DNA of 64,000 nucleotides, from NCBI GenBank assembly GCA_014526335.1, contig JACTAT010000016.1:4073537-4137536 (forward strand). The letters are read 5' to 3'. The notes below the pieces were generated by a model. It did no database searches and was not told where the DNA came from. It worked only from the letters and a program-made list of their open reading frames with translations. Numbering within the stretch: the stretch's first letter is position 1; each line of letters opens with the position of its first letter. Origin of the DNA: Chrysaora quinquecirrha. Lineage: Eukaryota > Cnidaria > Scyphozoa > Semaeostomeae > Pelagiidae. Shown here piece by piece: positions 12,554 through 27,700 of the stretch. Made by a program: the position numbers and the translations under genes.

Positions 12554-13075
12554 GTTTCTTGAAATCTCCAGTAACGACTATGCTATGCTGCCTTCCCAAC
12601 AAAATCGGCCATTAAAACAAATGCATACACGCATGCGCATGTTGCTCCCATCTTTGAAAATGTTTTTCGCAGTGAAAATGTATGAGTCGCTTCAGTTCTC
12701 ATAATAAGGCTTGCTTGGCAGAACGATGTACAAATGAAAACGCCTCATTACATTTTCTCTATCTCATCAATCAGTTACATTTACAAAGATAAATCAAATC
12801 CACTTTACATTGCGTTACATTCGTATTTATATCCTATGTACACGTGATTACTAATTACATACTGTGCACGTGATGTTGACGCTACAATCCTGTTAAAAAA
12901 AGTTTAGGTTAGGGTCGGCGCACGTGATGCTTCATGCCGTTTGGCCGTTGTACGCTACGATTAATTATGATGTAATTGAAACTTGTTCATTTCGTACTGA
13001 ATTCATCAGCATGCTAATTTCTTTGCATTAATGGCATTTTAAAACTTTACCTCCCATCAACTTGTTTCAGAGCAC

Positions 13076-13250
13076 ATTCGTCAGCATGTTCATTTCATTT
13101 CACTCCCACACTGCATTCGTCAGTATGTTCATTTCATGCGGTATTCGTCAGCATGCTCATTTCATGCGGTATTCGTCAGCATGTTCATTTCATGTGGTAT
13201 TCGTCAGCATGTTCATTTCACACTGCATTCGTCAGCATGTTCATTTCGCA
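13076..13250. repeat. Minisatellite, ~28-bp unit
   Basis: The unit ATTCGTCAGCATGTTCATTT plus CATGCGGT or a variant is repeated about six times head to tail. Small open frames across it encode repetitive HFM/SACSF peptides and are by-products of the repeat. Confidence 0.88.
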
Positions 13251-13289
13251 CTCCAAACCTTCGAACATTTCACTTGACATCCAGATCCA

Positions 13290-13525
13290 AAATGTCTGTC
13301 AAACAATGTTTGATCGTTTGGCCAGATTATTGGCATTGCTCGTCAAACAATGTTTGCTTGCGTCAAAGAAAAAAGTTTTCGAACGTCTTTAGAAGCATTG
13401 CTTTGAAAATCCAGCTTTCTAAGCAATGTTTTGTGATGTGGTCTGACCTTCAAACATTTTGCTTGACAACCAGATTTCAAATGTTTGACAAACAATGTTT
13501 GATCGTTTTACCAGAGCCTAGAGGT
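13290..13525. repeat. MITE-like element, family R1
   Basis: It contains CAATGTTTGATCGTTTGGCC on the left and CAATGTTTGATCGTTTTACC on the right, with CAAACATTTTGCTTGACAA inside. The terminal repeats are less perfect than in the 9240 copy. Confidence 0.6.
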
Positions 13526-13704
13526 TTTAGAATATTGATTGGAAACTGAAATACGGGGTAAGAAAGCAGTTCATTACTTTGCATTGCAGGAAAAATACAA
13601 AAAAAGAAATCCAGTTGTCTTCCGAATATATGAGAACACGAATTTTAGAATTTAGTGAACAGTCAACTTTATCAAAAACAGTCTTGAAAACAATAGAATG
13701 TTTT

Positions 13705-16700
13705 TTAGAGAAATTCATCGTCATCCTCTGCGATTTCTTTAGCATATTCCAAATCTTGTTTTTCACGCTCTCGTTGCTCCTAGGGAAACGGAATAAAGAT
13801 TGGTGAAATGAAGAGGGAGACGGGAAGGAAACACGCTTTTTGTCAAAGAACCTAAAAGTTCTTAACAATCCTTATTTTAGGACCTCTTTTGACTAAATTG
13901 TAGTAGCAAGAGTTCCTTAATAGTTCCTTGATTTCAACTGCACACTCACCCTCAATGTCGTGACTAATATACAGAGACACTTGTATGCGAGCAAAGCTGT
14001 AAACTACTAAAGGGAACATTTGATACATGCGTTACACACAATTTATGCGAGTTTTGACTGCAAATGTATGGCATCCGCTTTCTAATTCTTGATTGTTTTC
14101 ATTGATTGAAATGTTCAAAATGGAAAAGTTCCTTAGTGATTCTATCTCTAGTAGTATAAGTTCTTTAATTTTTTCGACCTTCAACATGTAGGTTACTTAT
14201 AAAGTGTTTCTTTATACAAGAAAAAAGTGTCTATGACGATGGGACGAGAAATGAATTGAAAATTGAATTGAACTGAGCCCAACATGGGTAGACCTGACAT
14301 GGCCCAGAACTAGGAAAACAATACTCCGTTAATTAAAGAAGACCTTGTATGTGGACAGATAAAAGCAAGCTTACTTCAAGTGTTTCCAGGTTTTTGCTGT
14401 ATGCTTTTGGTGGATAACGCATTGCCTGTTAGATAAAAGAAGATAAAAACGTCATGTTTATACTGATACATGTAAATCAATTATGCAGGTAAGCTGGGGA
14501 AAAAGCTGGCCCGGCTTTACGAGGATATGGGAACTTGTTTTTTGATCATTGTTCTCCACAGCATCGACGGGGGAATGCTTTAAAATATTACTAAAGGGAC
14601 CCACTCTTTGAGCATCGGCGCTGATGCAAGCTATACGGTATCTATCCTTCAAAATGGTAAAGGAGTAATTTGATTCAACGTTACCTTGACAGACTGATTG
14701 TATATGTCCAAACAGAAGCTAATTCTCTGATGAAAAGCATTTTGTGGTTCTGTTGTTGAGTACACATCTGTGTTTTCCTACGGTGAAAGTCAAACGAATA
14801 CGATGATAAATGAAAGCAGAAAAATATGACGATTTCATTCTCAAGAAAATTTACGGTCTTCGAATTAAGGGTCTTTCAGGGGGGGGGGGGGTAACATGTC
14901 CCTCTGTTCCCTTGAGAGAATCTCTACGTTCCGTGGACTTTTGTTGGATTATTTTTTCGATTGATAGTCAAGTGGATTATTGCAAGAAGGGTTTTTCCTT
15001 ATCCCTGTTTCCTAATTTTCCCTCGTTCCTTTTAATTCAGCCAAGTTTCCTTGTTCCCTGGACACACTTCGCATGTTCTAATTTTCCCCTAAACGACCCT
15101 TCAATCTTCAAAAGGCAGTACATCGTATTGGTAACGTTTGTAGAAGGTCGTCTGATCTTTATGTCACATATATGTTTAAATACATTCGAAGAAGGCTCAA
15201 CATAACCAAAACATAAAGCCAAACGGGAGGAGAGTGTTGGACTGTATGACGTGGAGAGCTACTCGATGATTTCAATGTACTCTTAAGCTAAGTGGAAACG
15301 TCGTTGGCTCTCATACAGTCCCGGTGTGAATCCTATCTATTGTGGTATGGAACTCGAAGAAAAAATCTATCTGTGTTTGTCATTGGTGAAAAACATATTT
15401 TAATTATTTGGTAAGAAAAGAAGACCACGAAGGAACGAAGAGAGGGAAGCAATTTAGAGGAACTTTTCCTCTTCTCTGTATGTACATTGTACTTTAGAAC
15501 TTCATGTTCCTAATAATATTGTTCCTTTATTTTCTGTCTGCGCACCAACACTTCTAGATCAAATATCATTGTACTGTCACTTTCAAAATTTACGATTAGA
15601 TCATTGGACATATGAGTACGTTTGACGGAGCTGAGCCAAGTCTCTTTTGGTCTTCTAGGGACTCTAGTTCCTTTCTTGGTGAACTCATTTAAATAAAGCG
15701 TTCTTTGCAGGTATGTTGGGAACATGTCTGAGAAGATGACCTAACCAACTCATTGATTACAAGAGTAGGAAAAAAGATGGAAACAAAACAAACCTTGGAC
15801 TGGACATATCCCTCCGCGTGATTGATGGTAGCTTCAATGACACCGTCTCTTATGGCCTAATTACACAGAAAAAAACATAACAAAAACTCAAGAGAAATTT
15901 ATTACAGCTTTCATCAAAATATAAAATCGAACAAAAAAAGTGCTTTAACAAATGTTGCGTTCTGATTGGTCAATCAAATAATCAAATTGATTTGATTGGT
16001 GGGAATAAAACCTGGTTTGAATAAAGCTGGCTTAATCGTGTAGTATGAAAGCAGTATAAGCTACTCGACGTTATCGTTCCATTGGTAATATTAGAGCCCC
16101 AATTATCGATTGGAAATAAGGTTCTCTTACATACGTATAGAAACAAGACACATCAGAGTTTCATAGGGTGCTTATGTTTGGGACCTTCTTCTGTTCTATG
16201 TCTTCTTTTTTCTGGAGACTTCCAAGTCATTGAAAGCCTGTTCTTTTGGACAACACCCAGGAAAATCGGAGATTTTCGAGGCTCCTAACTCTCTGATTCA
16301 AGGGCAGGAAGAATTGTAAGAAATTCCAAATTGAAAGAAATTCCAAAGAAATTGTAAGAAATTGAAAGAAATTCCAAATTAGAAATTGAAGAAATTCCAA
16401 ATCAGCTTTTCTATGAAAGTCATCCGTTTTTCAAGAAAGTGCGTTTTTGGCGTCTGGAATAGGTAGCCTCCGAAGTTCACTTTTTCAGAATTCAGAGTCC
16501 CAAAAGAGCGCACCCATAGTTCGAGCTTTTACAGAAAAGTCTCATCCAACGGCTTAATTTTTGGAACAGCGGAGTAAGAAACATAATAAAAACCTGAAGC
16601 AGACCTTGCTGACAATGAATTCGGCATCCTCTGCGCTATCCAAAAGCAATTTCTTCGCAATATCAGCTAATGAGATTCTTGAGTATGACAAGCTGATCAT

Positions 16701-18657
16701 TCGAACACCGGTCTTGATAACATTGTGGCGAAGTCTGCAAGAAAAATGTTTAATGTGGTCGAAAATGAGCACTAAGGATCCATCCACTTCTATCTAGACG
16801 AGAATCGAACGTTCTGCCATAGATTTTGAATCAGACTAGATCACAACATGGTCATTATCGCCTAATTAGAACCAAGCACAGCTATAGACCTTTTCAAAAG
16901 GTTTGGATCGGCGCAAAATTTTCCTGGCAGATAGCGGAATCTTGAGAAAGAGAATATTCTCCGCGTGCAAAGACCTGTATTTCAGTGGTTACAGAAGCTT
17001 TAGTGCAGCTAAAATTGCTTCAAATTCACATTTAACTGGAAAAACAAGTGTCAGCAATGATTCAAGTCCCAGCTTATAAGAGAGGCATTTAATTAAGAAT
17101 TTTTCTTTATGTGAGTTACGTTACTTGCATCTTGTTTCCTTTCAACATTCATGTCGCTTTCACTCTCTCTCTCTCTGTCTTCTGTTGGTCAAAAATTTGA
17201 TGAAAAATTTGCTACACTACCTCTCCTGAAACAACTTTCTCAAGATGTCCGCCATCGTCCAGAAAAATGTCGCATCGCCATAGACCTCTTTGAAAAGGTC
17301 TATTGTAGACTTATTCCATGAGTCGTAGATTTATCTCCTTAGGCCAATCTTATATACATAGGTCACTCAGAATTACCACTCTGAGCATTAGGCAATCCAA
17401 TTCAATTTATCAAGAAAGTAGTTGTTGCTGTTGCTAAAAGCTGCCGTTGCTGTTTTCGAAGAATGGGACTTATGTAACGAGTCTACCTGAGATGGTGGGA
17501 AAACGTTCCCAGCTACTTATAGACTTTTCAACACAATTAACGTCAAAGGATTTGAAAGGTTTTTTACTCGCGGGTATTATGTATTTTCGAGCAAAATGTA
17601 GAATGGTTAGCCTGCTAACCAGCTCACTAGGAAAATACTTATTTTGTTAGTGGGCTGATTAGCCCGCTATACAATGGTTCGGTACTGTAAAAATAGACCA
17701 AAAAAGGATTTCAAAGAAAATTGCGATCGTACCTGATGATAAGGGTGTACGTTTTCTCTGCTTGGAACTTTTCTTTGAATTGCTCAATAACATTGTTAAA
17801 AGATTTCAGATCACCAGTTCTCACAGCTACAAGAAAAGAGAAACCATAAAATAACCATAGACAGATGAAATTCAATGCAGTTGAAAAAGCAAGAATATCT
17901 GCACCTGACAACAAAAAATACTGAACTGGGATATCTAAGCAAACGAGATACCTAACCAAAAAATTGCACGTTTTTTGTAAAAAAAACTCTGATAAAAAGG
18001 CTAGGCTGAGATTTGAGTCAATTTTTTCTGCTATTACAGAAACTACAATACAACCCGAACAAAGTCTATCAGTGCGATGCTCTTAACCAAAAACGCACTT
18101 TATTCATGTTTTGAGAAGGGTAAGGGATGATAAGATCCTGAAAATCAATCCAAAAATAAGAAACAGTCAGGCTAAAAACGAAGCCAAGTGCTCTTACGAA
18201 AAACAACTTGTAAACAACCAAAAACAGATGCTTAAACAACATTATGAAAGAGATAGAAAAAAAAAGATAAAAAACAACTTGTAAGTGAACAAGAAATCAA
18301 GAAAAAACAAATTACCTTGAGTCAATTGAAAATAAGGCACAAGAGTCTTCTTCAGGATTGCTTCTCTAAATATTTTGATGTCAGGGATTTCACCAAGTAA
18401 TAGCTGAACAACGATTGACAGTCTGTGCACCTGGAATTGATGAGAAGTCTGTACTAAAGCATCTTTTTAACGCAATTTTTAATCTCTGCAAATAAGACAT
18501 TCAATTATATTCCAAGTATAGTTCATTCAGTAGGGGAAAAGCTATGTTGGGATGTCAAAACTAGGCCGTTTATTTTCTGGCGATGATTTGCTGTTGTCGT
18601 CGTCGTCCTCGTCGTCACATCATCATCTGCATCATCACTACCACCATCACAATCATT

Positions 18658-18718
<61 letters not shown>

Positions 18719-18743
18719 CCATCACCATCACCATCATCATCAC

Positions 18744-18793
<50 letters not shown>

Positions 18794-21700
18794 ACATCAT
18801 CATCATCATCATCATCAAAATCATCATCATCATCATCATTATAATCATCATCATCTTCATCTACACCTTGCAACAGCCCTGTTTTTGAATTGAGTCTCAT
18901 CATTTTTGCAGACCGTATGCGATGATTAGCTACGATGGTCCCCTACATACTGTATACGGGCCAAGATGGCCACGGGTGGGAATGGTTCGAGATCTAGAAT
19001 TATAACGAGTCGTAGCCACTGCTATTGAGATTAATTGCGAGACGCTCAACATAATCTGAGCAAAAAGCTGTGAAGTTGTTGCTGTTTATCAAAGGTGGGT
19101 AGTGGGTGCTATTAATCATGTAATAAGTCTACATCTCTCGCAGTTGCATGAACATTACACGTTTTCATGTTACACAAACACATAATTTAACATACACCAA
19201 TGGCAGAGATTATGATTGTCAACCAATGGGAACAATCGCATACTCACATGTTGTTTGAAACCAACAGCAGTATTCTGAGGTGCTTTCCTTATGGCATTCA
19301 TAAGATTCTTATCTGCTTCACTGTAATCCAGCTGTATAGCTTTGATAAGACCTAGATATTGACGTTAAAAAACATTAGTCATAGAGCGAGTGGCTACGAA
19401 ATTATGTGTAAAAAGTGATATGCAAATGAATTATATTTACAAATCATCGTTTACCCTATAAAAGCTCTATTACACTCCCCAACATTACCATGCCAACTGC
19501 TCTGTATCTAGCCTCCTCATTGAGAAGCAATGATATGAAATAACCCCCACTCACTATTATGCTATGCCAACCTTTCTGATTAGGCAACTAACTTTACCAG
19601 CATTAAGAGTACCAAATAAATTGAAAAATTTAGATTTATAACTTTTGGTCTTACGGGCGAAAACATCTAATGAAATCCATCAGAAAGTAATCAAAATTGC
19701 AAGGGAAGGGAGGGGGAAAAGACAAAGGCCCCCTATCAATGTGACTGAGTTATATCTGTCTCAACATCTCAACATGTTTAATCCATGATTGTGGGTATAA
19801 GATTTTAAGTTTATGGCCTTTACGACTAGCACAAAGAACCATGTGCTCTTGCATATATTCAGTCTTCGCCCTAATAATCCCCAGTTTCTAATAAGTCCCC
19901 TATAGATAACTATAGATGGGTCCAGCGAGCACTTAGTAAGGTGCTTACAGGTAAGTCCTTTCTTCAAGGTATGGACGGAGAACAGAGAATGGGAAACGGT
20001 AGGGGCATGTTGACAAGACATTTTGAACTTTCAAAATGGTAAGATTAACTATCCGTTTCTCGCTTCTAAAAGATGAACCCGAGTCTAACATTTGATAAAG
20101 GAAATTTCTGTACCGCTTAATTTTTCAATATCGTGAAAAGGAAGTCCAACTTCATGGAAAGCGACAATTGAGGGACATTTGGCTGACACATTAATTGACA
20201 CTTAAAAACAAGTTTCAGTAACGAAATTCGCAGGATGCTTTAAATACTAGAAATATCAAATAGTATGAAAGGTAAACAAAGTACAAGAATACCTAAATAA
20301 TACAGAAATCTTGCCCATTCATTATTCGAAGCAGATTCCGGGAAAGTCGACTTGGAAACCAGTTTATCAGCCTATCAAGAATAAAAGAAACATGTTGGTT
20401 ATTATATCTAAACGTTCATTTTAAGCATTAGACTAATTACATGACCCGTAGTTATCGCTATTGAGTCTATGCTAGACGCTCAAGCTACTGAGCAAACAGC
20501 TGTATGGCTGTTGTTGTTGTTGCTGTTTGCGAATAGTGGGACTCATGTAATAAGTCTAGTTAAGCATTAACAAAAAGAATCACGACGATGGCTTAGGATC
20601 ATGGACCCCTTAAAAGCTGCAACAATATTTCCTTTAGTTGACGTCTTTTCCTCTACTGCAGTTTTGGACAAAGCATGCAATAGCGCTCTTGTTTGTAAAC
20701 CAACTGAACAAAGTGTGCTAATTGTAATTTGGTCAGAAGTCCCTGTCAAACATAGTCAATATTTCATCTAACATTGACCAACATTCTATCGGGGAAATGG
20801 ACAGCGTTGGACCACTTTGCTGGGTGAGCCAAAATCATACTGGGTGATGTTTGCTAATATTTCTGAATGTTGTGACATTATCAATTACAGGGCAATAAAT
20901 GCAGAGAAAAATAAAACAAAGTTTCAAACCTGATCATATAAATTGTAGTGAATGTAATTACGCAGCAGTAGGTTCAAGATCGTCGCCTAAAACAGAGAGT
21001 AATTTAGTTGAGAAATGAAAAAAATGGTTCCTTATATCCGAAAAAAGAAGACTATTTGAATGAAAAAGGGAATAAAGTCGTTATTGGCACGATTTGATTT
21101 TTACTAGCACTGTGGGTTTAACTCTCGGTAACTTGATCAAAAGGTTTCGAAGAAAAATTTTCTAAGAAACACCAGGCAGAAACTTTAAGTCAGGTTTTAG
21201 GACAAAGTTTGCCAGCGTGAAGCCCTTGCCCGGAAACGCACAGGTTTTTTGAGAAAATTAGAAGTGGATAAGTTGGTCAAAAATCGATTCAAAAATAAGC
21301 AACCTGCAAGCTACTGTAAGAGTTCTTACAAGACTTTTTAAGAGTATTTAATGGAGCTGCTGGACGCTCAAACTGCAAGTCTTAATCTGCCTACTTAAAA
21401 CCCCAGCCCAAACTCAAATGTTTCGATCACAGGAAGCCCAAACTGGAATGTGTTGCATAAAAAGGATCAAAACGCAAGTAGAATTGTATTGGCGTCACAT
21501 TACGAGCATTGGCGTGAATTGCTATAGTGTTGACTATTTGTATTCTATATATTGTATAGCTCTTTCATAGGTTCCACCAACCTGCTTTTCTGTTCGACTG
21601 ATTTCTTTCGACTCAACTTATAAGCTATATCTACTCAATGTACCAAACAAGCCGTGAGAATTCGATTCGTGGGTGTTGCAATACGTTATTTATTTCTATT

Positions 21701-24700
21701 TGAACAATCAAATCGCTTCAAACCTGGCCTTCTTCATCATGGTGCAAAGTTGAATTTCTAAGACGTCCAAGTAAGAACCTAAAAACAAAAACATTATAAA
21801 CATCAATCAGTAGATTAAGCTTAGATTTTGAAAGCTTTCAAGAGGATCGTAACACGGGGCATTAAATAACTTAAGCCATGCTTACGTTGACCGTCAACCA
21901 ACGATACGATAACGCCAATAAGTTGTAACTGTTAACTTATGTCGACATATCAACAACTAGTCAGATCTTTATAGGATACTGTTCATTGCAGTCTAAAGAG
22001 CACTAAGGTCTTCTGCGACTGACGTGAATCAGTTGCTTGCCAACTAATCGCAGAAGTAGAACATGCCCAACTTTCTGGAACTGTGCGCCGATTAGTTGCC
22101 GTCAAAAAGGAACTAGTTGAAAACAGCGCCACAAATTTAAAAAATTGAGCGCCAAAAAAATTCCGAGCATCCTCGCAGGTCCGGTTAATTTCACACCTTT
22201 CGATCCGACCTTTGCAATAAATAAGAAAAAACCACATTTTTCATTACCCGATGATGGGAGACGGATCTTTCCCGAAACGTTGCCCAACTAAATATCGAAG
22301 GCTTGTTATGATAAGTGGTGACTATCATGTCTAATACGGTGTCAGAAAGAGCCTTGATAAGTCCGTATTTATTTACTCTAGTTGCAAACTAGTTGCTAGA
22401 GTGCTTATGTCGACAGGTCAGTTGGGATGAATTAGTTACAATAAATCGCCGATAAGCAGTCGGCAGCTAGTTCTGGCTAAGCGTCATGACGACATAAGCC
22501 TGGCTTCAAAGCTCACGACCTGACAAAACGATCAAACATTTTTTGTCAAACATTAGAAATTGACTTGTCGATACCAATGTTTGACCGTTTGGCCACAAAA
22601 TCATAAAACATTGCACGTTGAACATTTTTCGACTGACATGTGGATAAAATGTTTCTGAAGTTTTTCAAAACCATTTCTGAGCGAACTTCGCTTGCCAAGA
22701 AATGCTTTCTGATGTGGCAAAAAAGGTAGAACATTGCTTGTTAAGTAAGTATCATATGTTTGGTATCGCTAGACCAGCAAAAAACTTAGCTGTCTGATTA
22801 GCATCCTATTCAGATCTTATCAAGGAATAGCACGAAATCAATATAATATGAAATAGATCATACCCTCTAACTTCTTGAAGTTTTCCTACGGCTTCATATG
22901 ATCTAGAGTAATGGAAAAAACACATGGCACAAAGAGGATCCAAAGTTCTTCTGTTGTATGCTACAATCTTATTGATTAACGTATTTGCACAATTCAGAGC
23001 CTGTAAAGAAGAAACGAGGTAGATTTAGGGCGTATTTTGTTGGTCAAATTCTGCTTTCAGCAGATGCCTTCTCTTTTCGGCAGACCTCGAGACGTATTTT
23101 TTGGTACAGTCTTCTGAAAACGGCAGGTTTCAGCAGGCCTCCAAAACCTTCTGTCCCTGAAGCTGGAAGGTTTCGCAGACATCGCAAGGAATCTCGTTCT
23201 CGCCATAAAATGAATGGTTTAGTTGGGGTTTCTCTGATCAGCCTACCGTTTTCGGCAGCTGTGTTTTTTTGGTGCAGGAAACGTTTTCTTGCTAGCTCTA
23301 CTGTTTACAGGTTTTGGAAGATCTGCCAAAAATCATGAGGTTACCAAAAAAATACACCCTTAGTTTGACTTAACACGTACATCAGTGGCAATGTTGAGAC
23401 TTCACCATGGATGCAATTGCCTGGGAGAGAGGCTCTTCAAAAGAAATCAGTTAGGGATATGCTGCACAAGATCGCCATTCTATTCTAGACTTGTTACAAG
23501 GGTCTCAGTTGTTCGTATAATCCAGACCAACAACCACAGCAATTTGCTACACTGAGGCTTGTTTCCTAGTAATATTCAAAATCGAAATAATCGGATAAGT
23601 ATGCCCAAAAACGTTTCTGATGTTCATAGCAACTTATTGATTATGTAAATTTAGCTGCTTATCATCTTTCCTTTTTACGAATGTTTACGTCAATATAATC
23701 AAATGGATACTGTATTATTCCATTCAATCTCATTCCATTCCTTTATATTTCATTTTCAGTTGTTCTTTTCTGGCCTCTGTCGTTCTATTCCTTCCATTCA
23801 ATCCCATTCCATATCATTCCATATAAACTTTCAGTAAGCAAATCAAACAAGCTCTCATAGCTAAATACTGATAAAACTTGAACTGGCCAGTTACACAGGA
23901 TTCGTAAAATCGAAACTTTATGTATATATATTCATTGCCAAATTTATATCATTATATACCGATATATAATTATTTTCATTTTTTTTTCATTATTTTTTTA
24001 TTTTTTTATCTTTTTTTTGTGTGTTCTTATCGGTGGGTGGACTGGAACACAGGCTAAAGCGGCCCAAGCTAGATAAGCTCTGCTTTTCTTGGGCCGTGTA
24101 GATTAACATCTTTTTTTGTATTCATTGTATTTTAATGATGTTTTTCTGCAAATAAAATTGAATTGAATTGAATTCCATAATATTCTATATCAGGACTCAA
24201 ACTCTTGATTCTTTGTTCAACAAACATTTTCATTAGAAGCAAGTCAGAGTGATTCAAGCTAAATTAAAAAAATTGAATTGATTCATACCTTATCATTATT
24301 TTTGGAATCTAATAAAGACAGTAAAACCAACAGATGAATGTAAGTGTCAACTTCTGGCAATGGACCAGAGGGTTTGCTTGATTTTGTTCTTGGTCTTTCT
24401 ACAGATTCTGGTGTTTCTGCTGGTTTTTCAATATATTGGAAGAGATCTGTTTTCGTACCTGAAATTAAAAAAATTTAAAATTATTCAAATCGTCAAATCA
24501 GCCCCCCCCTCCAAATAAGCCCCCTTACATTGTAGTAGGAACAGCTACTTCAGGTAAATGTAACATACGTCTTCTTGCATGTTATGATTTTTCTATGCCT
24601 TCTATCTATTAACGTACAGTAAGTACTTGTAGGTCATAATAACTAGAGCTTTCTGTAAGAGCATAGTTGCATGCATAGTTTCTATCTGCGCAATAAATCA

Positions 24701-27700
24701 TTTGACTTATAAATACTATAACTCGAAACTCTGCAAATAACTAGTCTGTCAGTCAGCGTAAAGTCAGCTTGAATGACAGGATAGAGAATCATCTCTCCAA
24801 CACTGTCTGACTCTGTGTGTTCTCTGCACGCATGTAAAACTAAAGCAGCAGCAAAGATCCTTTTGCTACAAATGATCTGAGTTACAAAATGACCCCCCCC
24901 CCCCCCATCTGAGTATTCATTTTTGCAAAAGTGACCCCCTCAAATAAGCAATAATGAGTAACTATCTGAAAGTATTATGCATTTCTTTTTAGCCTATAAT
25001 ACATTTTCAACTAATTAAAACACTAAAAAAGTTACTGCTTGAAGGTTTTACTATCAGTCTTAACCATTTGCAAGCAGTTGACTATTGATTATATCATACA
25101 GATAATTCATCTTTTCTCTGTTTTTCTGTTGTAAACATACTGGAACTACTGACCCGTTAAATAAACAGTCCTCTCAGTTTAAGGCGCGCGATCACGCGCG
25201 CGCGCCTCCACACGCTCCTCGTCTTGTCAAGACGCGCGTAATTTCACGCACCTCGTTTCTTGTGATTCCTTAAAATCACGCTTCTCAAAAGTTTTTAGCG
25301 ATCTTTAAAAAAAAATATCTTGTTTCTGCTAATCACATAATTGATATTTAGTGGCTGTCATTGAATAAAAACAATCCAACCGCTGATAGATTGGTGATGT
25401 TAATCATCTGCGTTGCGTGTTTATGTGGTTTGCGTGGTGATATCGGAGTTCTTTGTATAATATCTCCTACAGTTAAGCTTTATTTGCAAAAACGAAGAAA
25501 ATCTGACCTTATTCGGTGTCTTCATGCTACAGACCTTGGATCTCAAGCGTGGAGAAGCAACAAGAAAAAACGATTCGAAGAAACTTTTAGGAATAATTCG
25601 CGTCGATTTTTCATCATCGAATCCAAATTCTTCTCATTCTCTGTGTGATGTTGAAACTGATTAATTGGAACTGTTTAGATGAACTGAGTCATTTGTTAAA
25701 AACATATAAAAAAGTCAGATAATGCGAGAATATGTCAAAATCGCCGTTCCTAAAAAACGCGCGCCTAAATATATCGAGGTGCGCGATCTTCCACGCACCC
25801 TCTAAAATTCTCACGGAGAGGCCTGAATAAACTTCCTAATAAACCTCCTCCTCCCTCCCTCGAATAAGCCCTCCCCTCAGTTTATCCATTTCTCTCTGTG
25901 ACATATATAAAACTGTAGTTTCTTAGCAGAATATTTCCTTACCTGGCATACAGAAACTATTTGTCAGTCTCCATAGAACACTTGCACTGCACTTTTTTCT
26001 TGTTGAATTTAAAGATCTGAGGACTCTGAGAAGGAATCTATTTTCTTTGGATGAAACACTTTTCTCAATCTGCCAGATCTGTTCCCTTATGTCTACAAAT
26101 GAAAAGTCAAAAGTTGAGGTTCTGGCTTTTTTGCACTTTAGACCCTGCTTACACTTTGCCTGTATGAGACGAATACGGTACGAAACTTTACCATTTTGGC
26201 CTTGCATCTACACTATGCCAGCACAGTTTTGATATGAATTTGGTACGAAATGAATATGATATGCTAACCGGCTTCATCTGAAAACAGCATAGTGTAAATG
26301 CCTGAATACAGTACAGTTTGATGCTGTTTTGCTGAATGAATGAGAGAATAAACAATTACTCTTTGTTCTTGATGACATGAAACAATAGATTTTAGACAAA
26401 AGCTGGCCTTGCTGATTCACCCCATGTAATGTCTGTGCAGTACGGTGGGGGATGTGCAGTACGGTGGCGGATGTTCAGTACGGTGGGGGGATACCATGAT
26501 TGCCGTGGGAGGCATCTTGCAGTACGGTGGGGATGTTCAGTACGGTGGGGGATACCATGATTGCCGTGGCGGATGTTCAGTACGGTGGGGGATACCATGA
26601 TGACTGTGGGGATACCATGATTGCCGTGGGAGGCATCATGATTGCCGTGGCGGATATTCAGTACGGTGGGGATACCATGATGACTGTGGGGATACCATGA
26701 TTGCCGTGGGGAGGCATCTCAGAGTACGGTGGGGATGTTCAGTACGGTGGGGATACCATGATTGCCGTGGCGGATATTCAGTACGGTGGGGGATACCATG
26801 ATGCCTGTGGGGATACCATGATAGCCGTGGGAGGCATCATGATTGCCGTGGCGGATATTCAGTACGGTGGGGATATCTCTGAGTACGGTGGGGATGTTCA
26901 GTACGGTGGGGTAAAATATGATCTAATCAACTAAATCATGGTAAATCAGAGACGGGGGCTAAATATTTCTGCGTCAGCAACAATTGTCTAGCCTCTCTCC
27001 ATTTCAAGCGATATTCTTAGCTTCTCAAAGCTCAATGGGATACAAATGGGATACAAGTACTTCGTTTCGCAAATTTTGGTTGATTTCAATACTCAAACTG
27101 CTAGCCTTACTTGGTGTCTTCAAACAAGACAAATTGTGTGATTGTTATTGGAGCCACAATTGGAGAGGTTACGTTACACTTCAAACAGCGTCTTTCGTAA
27201 GCCTCAAGGTACACGATCTTGTTTCGTTTAAGTTTTCAAAAGCTTGCCAGCAAATACTTGTCAAAATTGCATTTGCCACAGCTAAATTATGCATGAAATG
27301 CTGTACTTTTAAACAGTGAAAACATCTATTTCACGTATTCGCCTTTATTCCATGAGATCCGTTTACTATTAAGAAACACTAACAAACTATGGAAAAGAAA
27401 TTTTTAAATTTTGATATTTCGTCAATCTGCAAGGTAGCTCTTTAGCACTTTGGTAATAAAAAAAATGAAACAAGAAAGTTTGAGTATTGAAATCAACCAA
27501 AATTTGCGAAACGAAGTACTTGTATCCCATTTGTATCCCATTGAGCTTTGAGAAGCTAAGAATATCGCTTGAAATGGAGAGAGGCTCGGCGATTGTTGCT
27601 GACGCAGAAATATTTAGCCCCCGTCTCTGATTTACCATGATTTAGTTGATTAGATCATATTTTACCCCACCGTACTGAACATCCCCACCGTACTCAGAGA

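Larger units (their letters stand above)
12554..13704. other. Intergenic region between PSMD3 3' end and ZNF830 start
   Basis: It holds the presumed ZNF830 promoter side (12554-13060, no clear TATA), a minisatellite (13076-13250) and an R1 element (13290-13525). The stop codon of PSMD3 follows at 13705. Confidence 0.6.

Noticed and set aside
13062..13549. Overlapping frames with repeated HFM/SACSF peptides
   Set aside because: They derive from a ~28-bp minisatellite and an adjacent R1 element.
18523..18903. Poly-His, poly-Asp, poly-Met and poly-Ile open frames on both strands
   Set aside because: They are all readings of one CAT trinucleotide microsatellite inside a PSMD3 intron.
20567..20749. 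60-codon minus-strand frame considered as a missing PSMD3 exon
   Set aside because: PSMD3 exons 6 and 7 join in frame with no gap relative to the human protein, so nothing is missing there.
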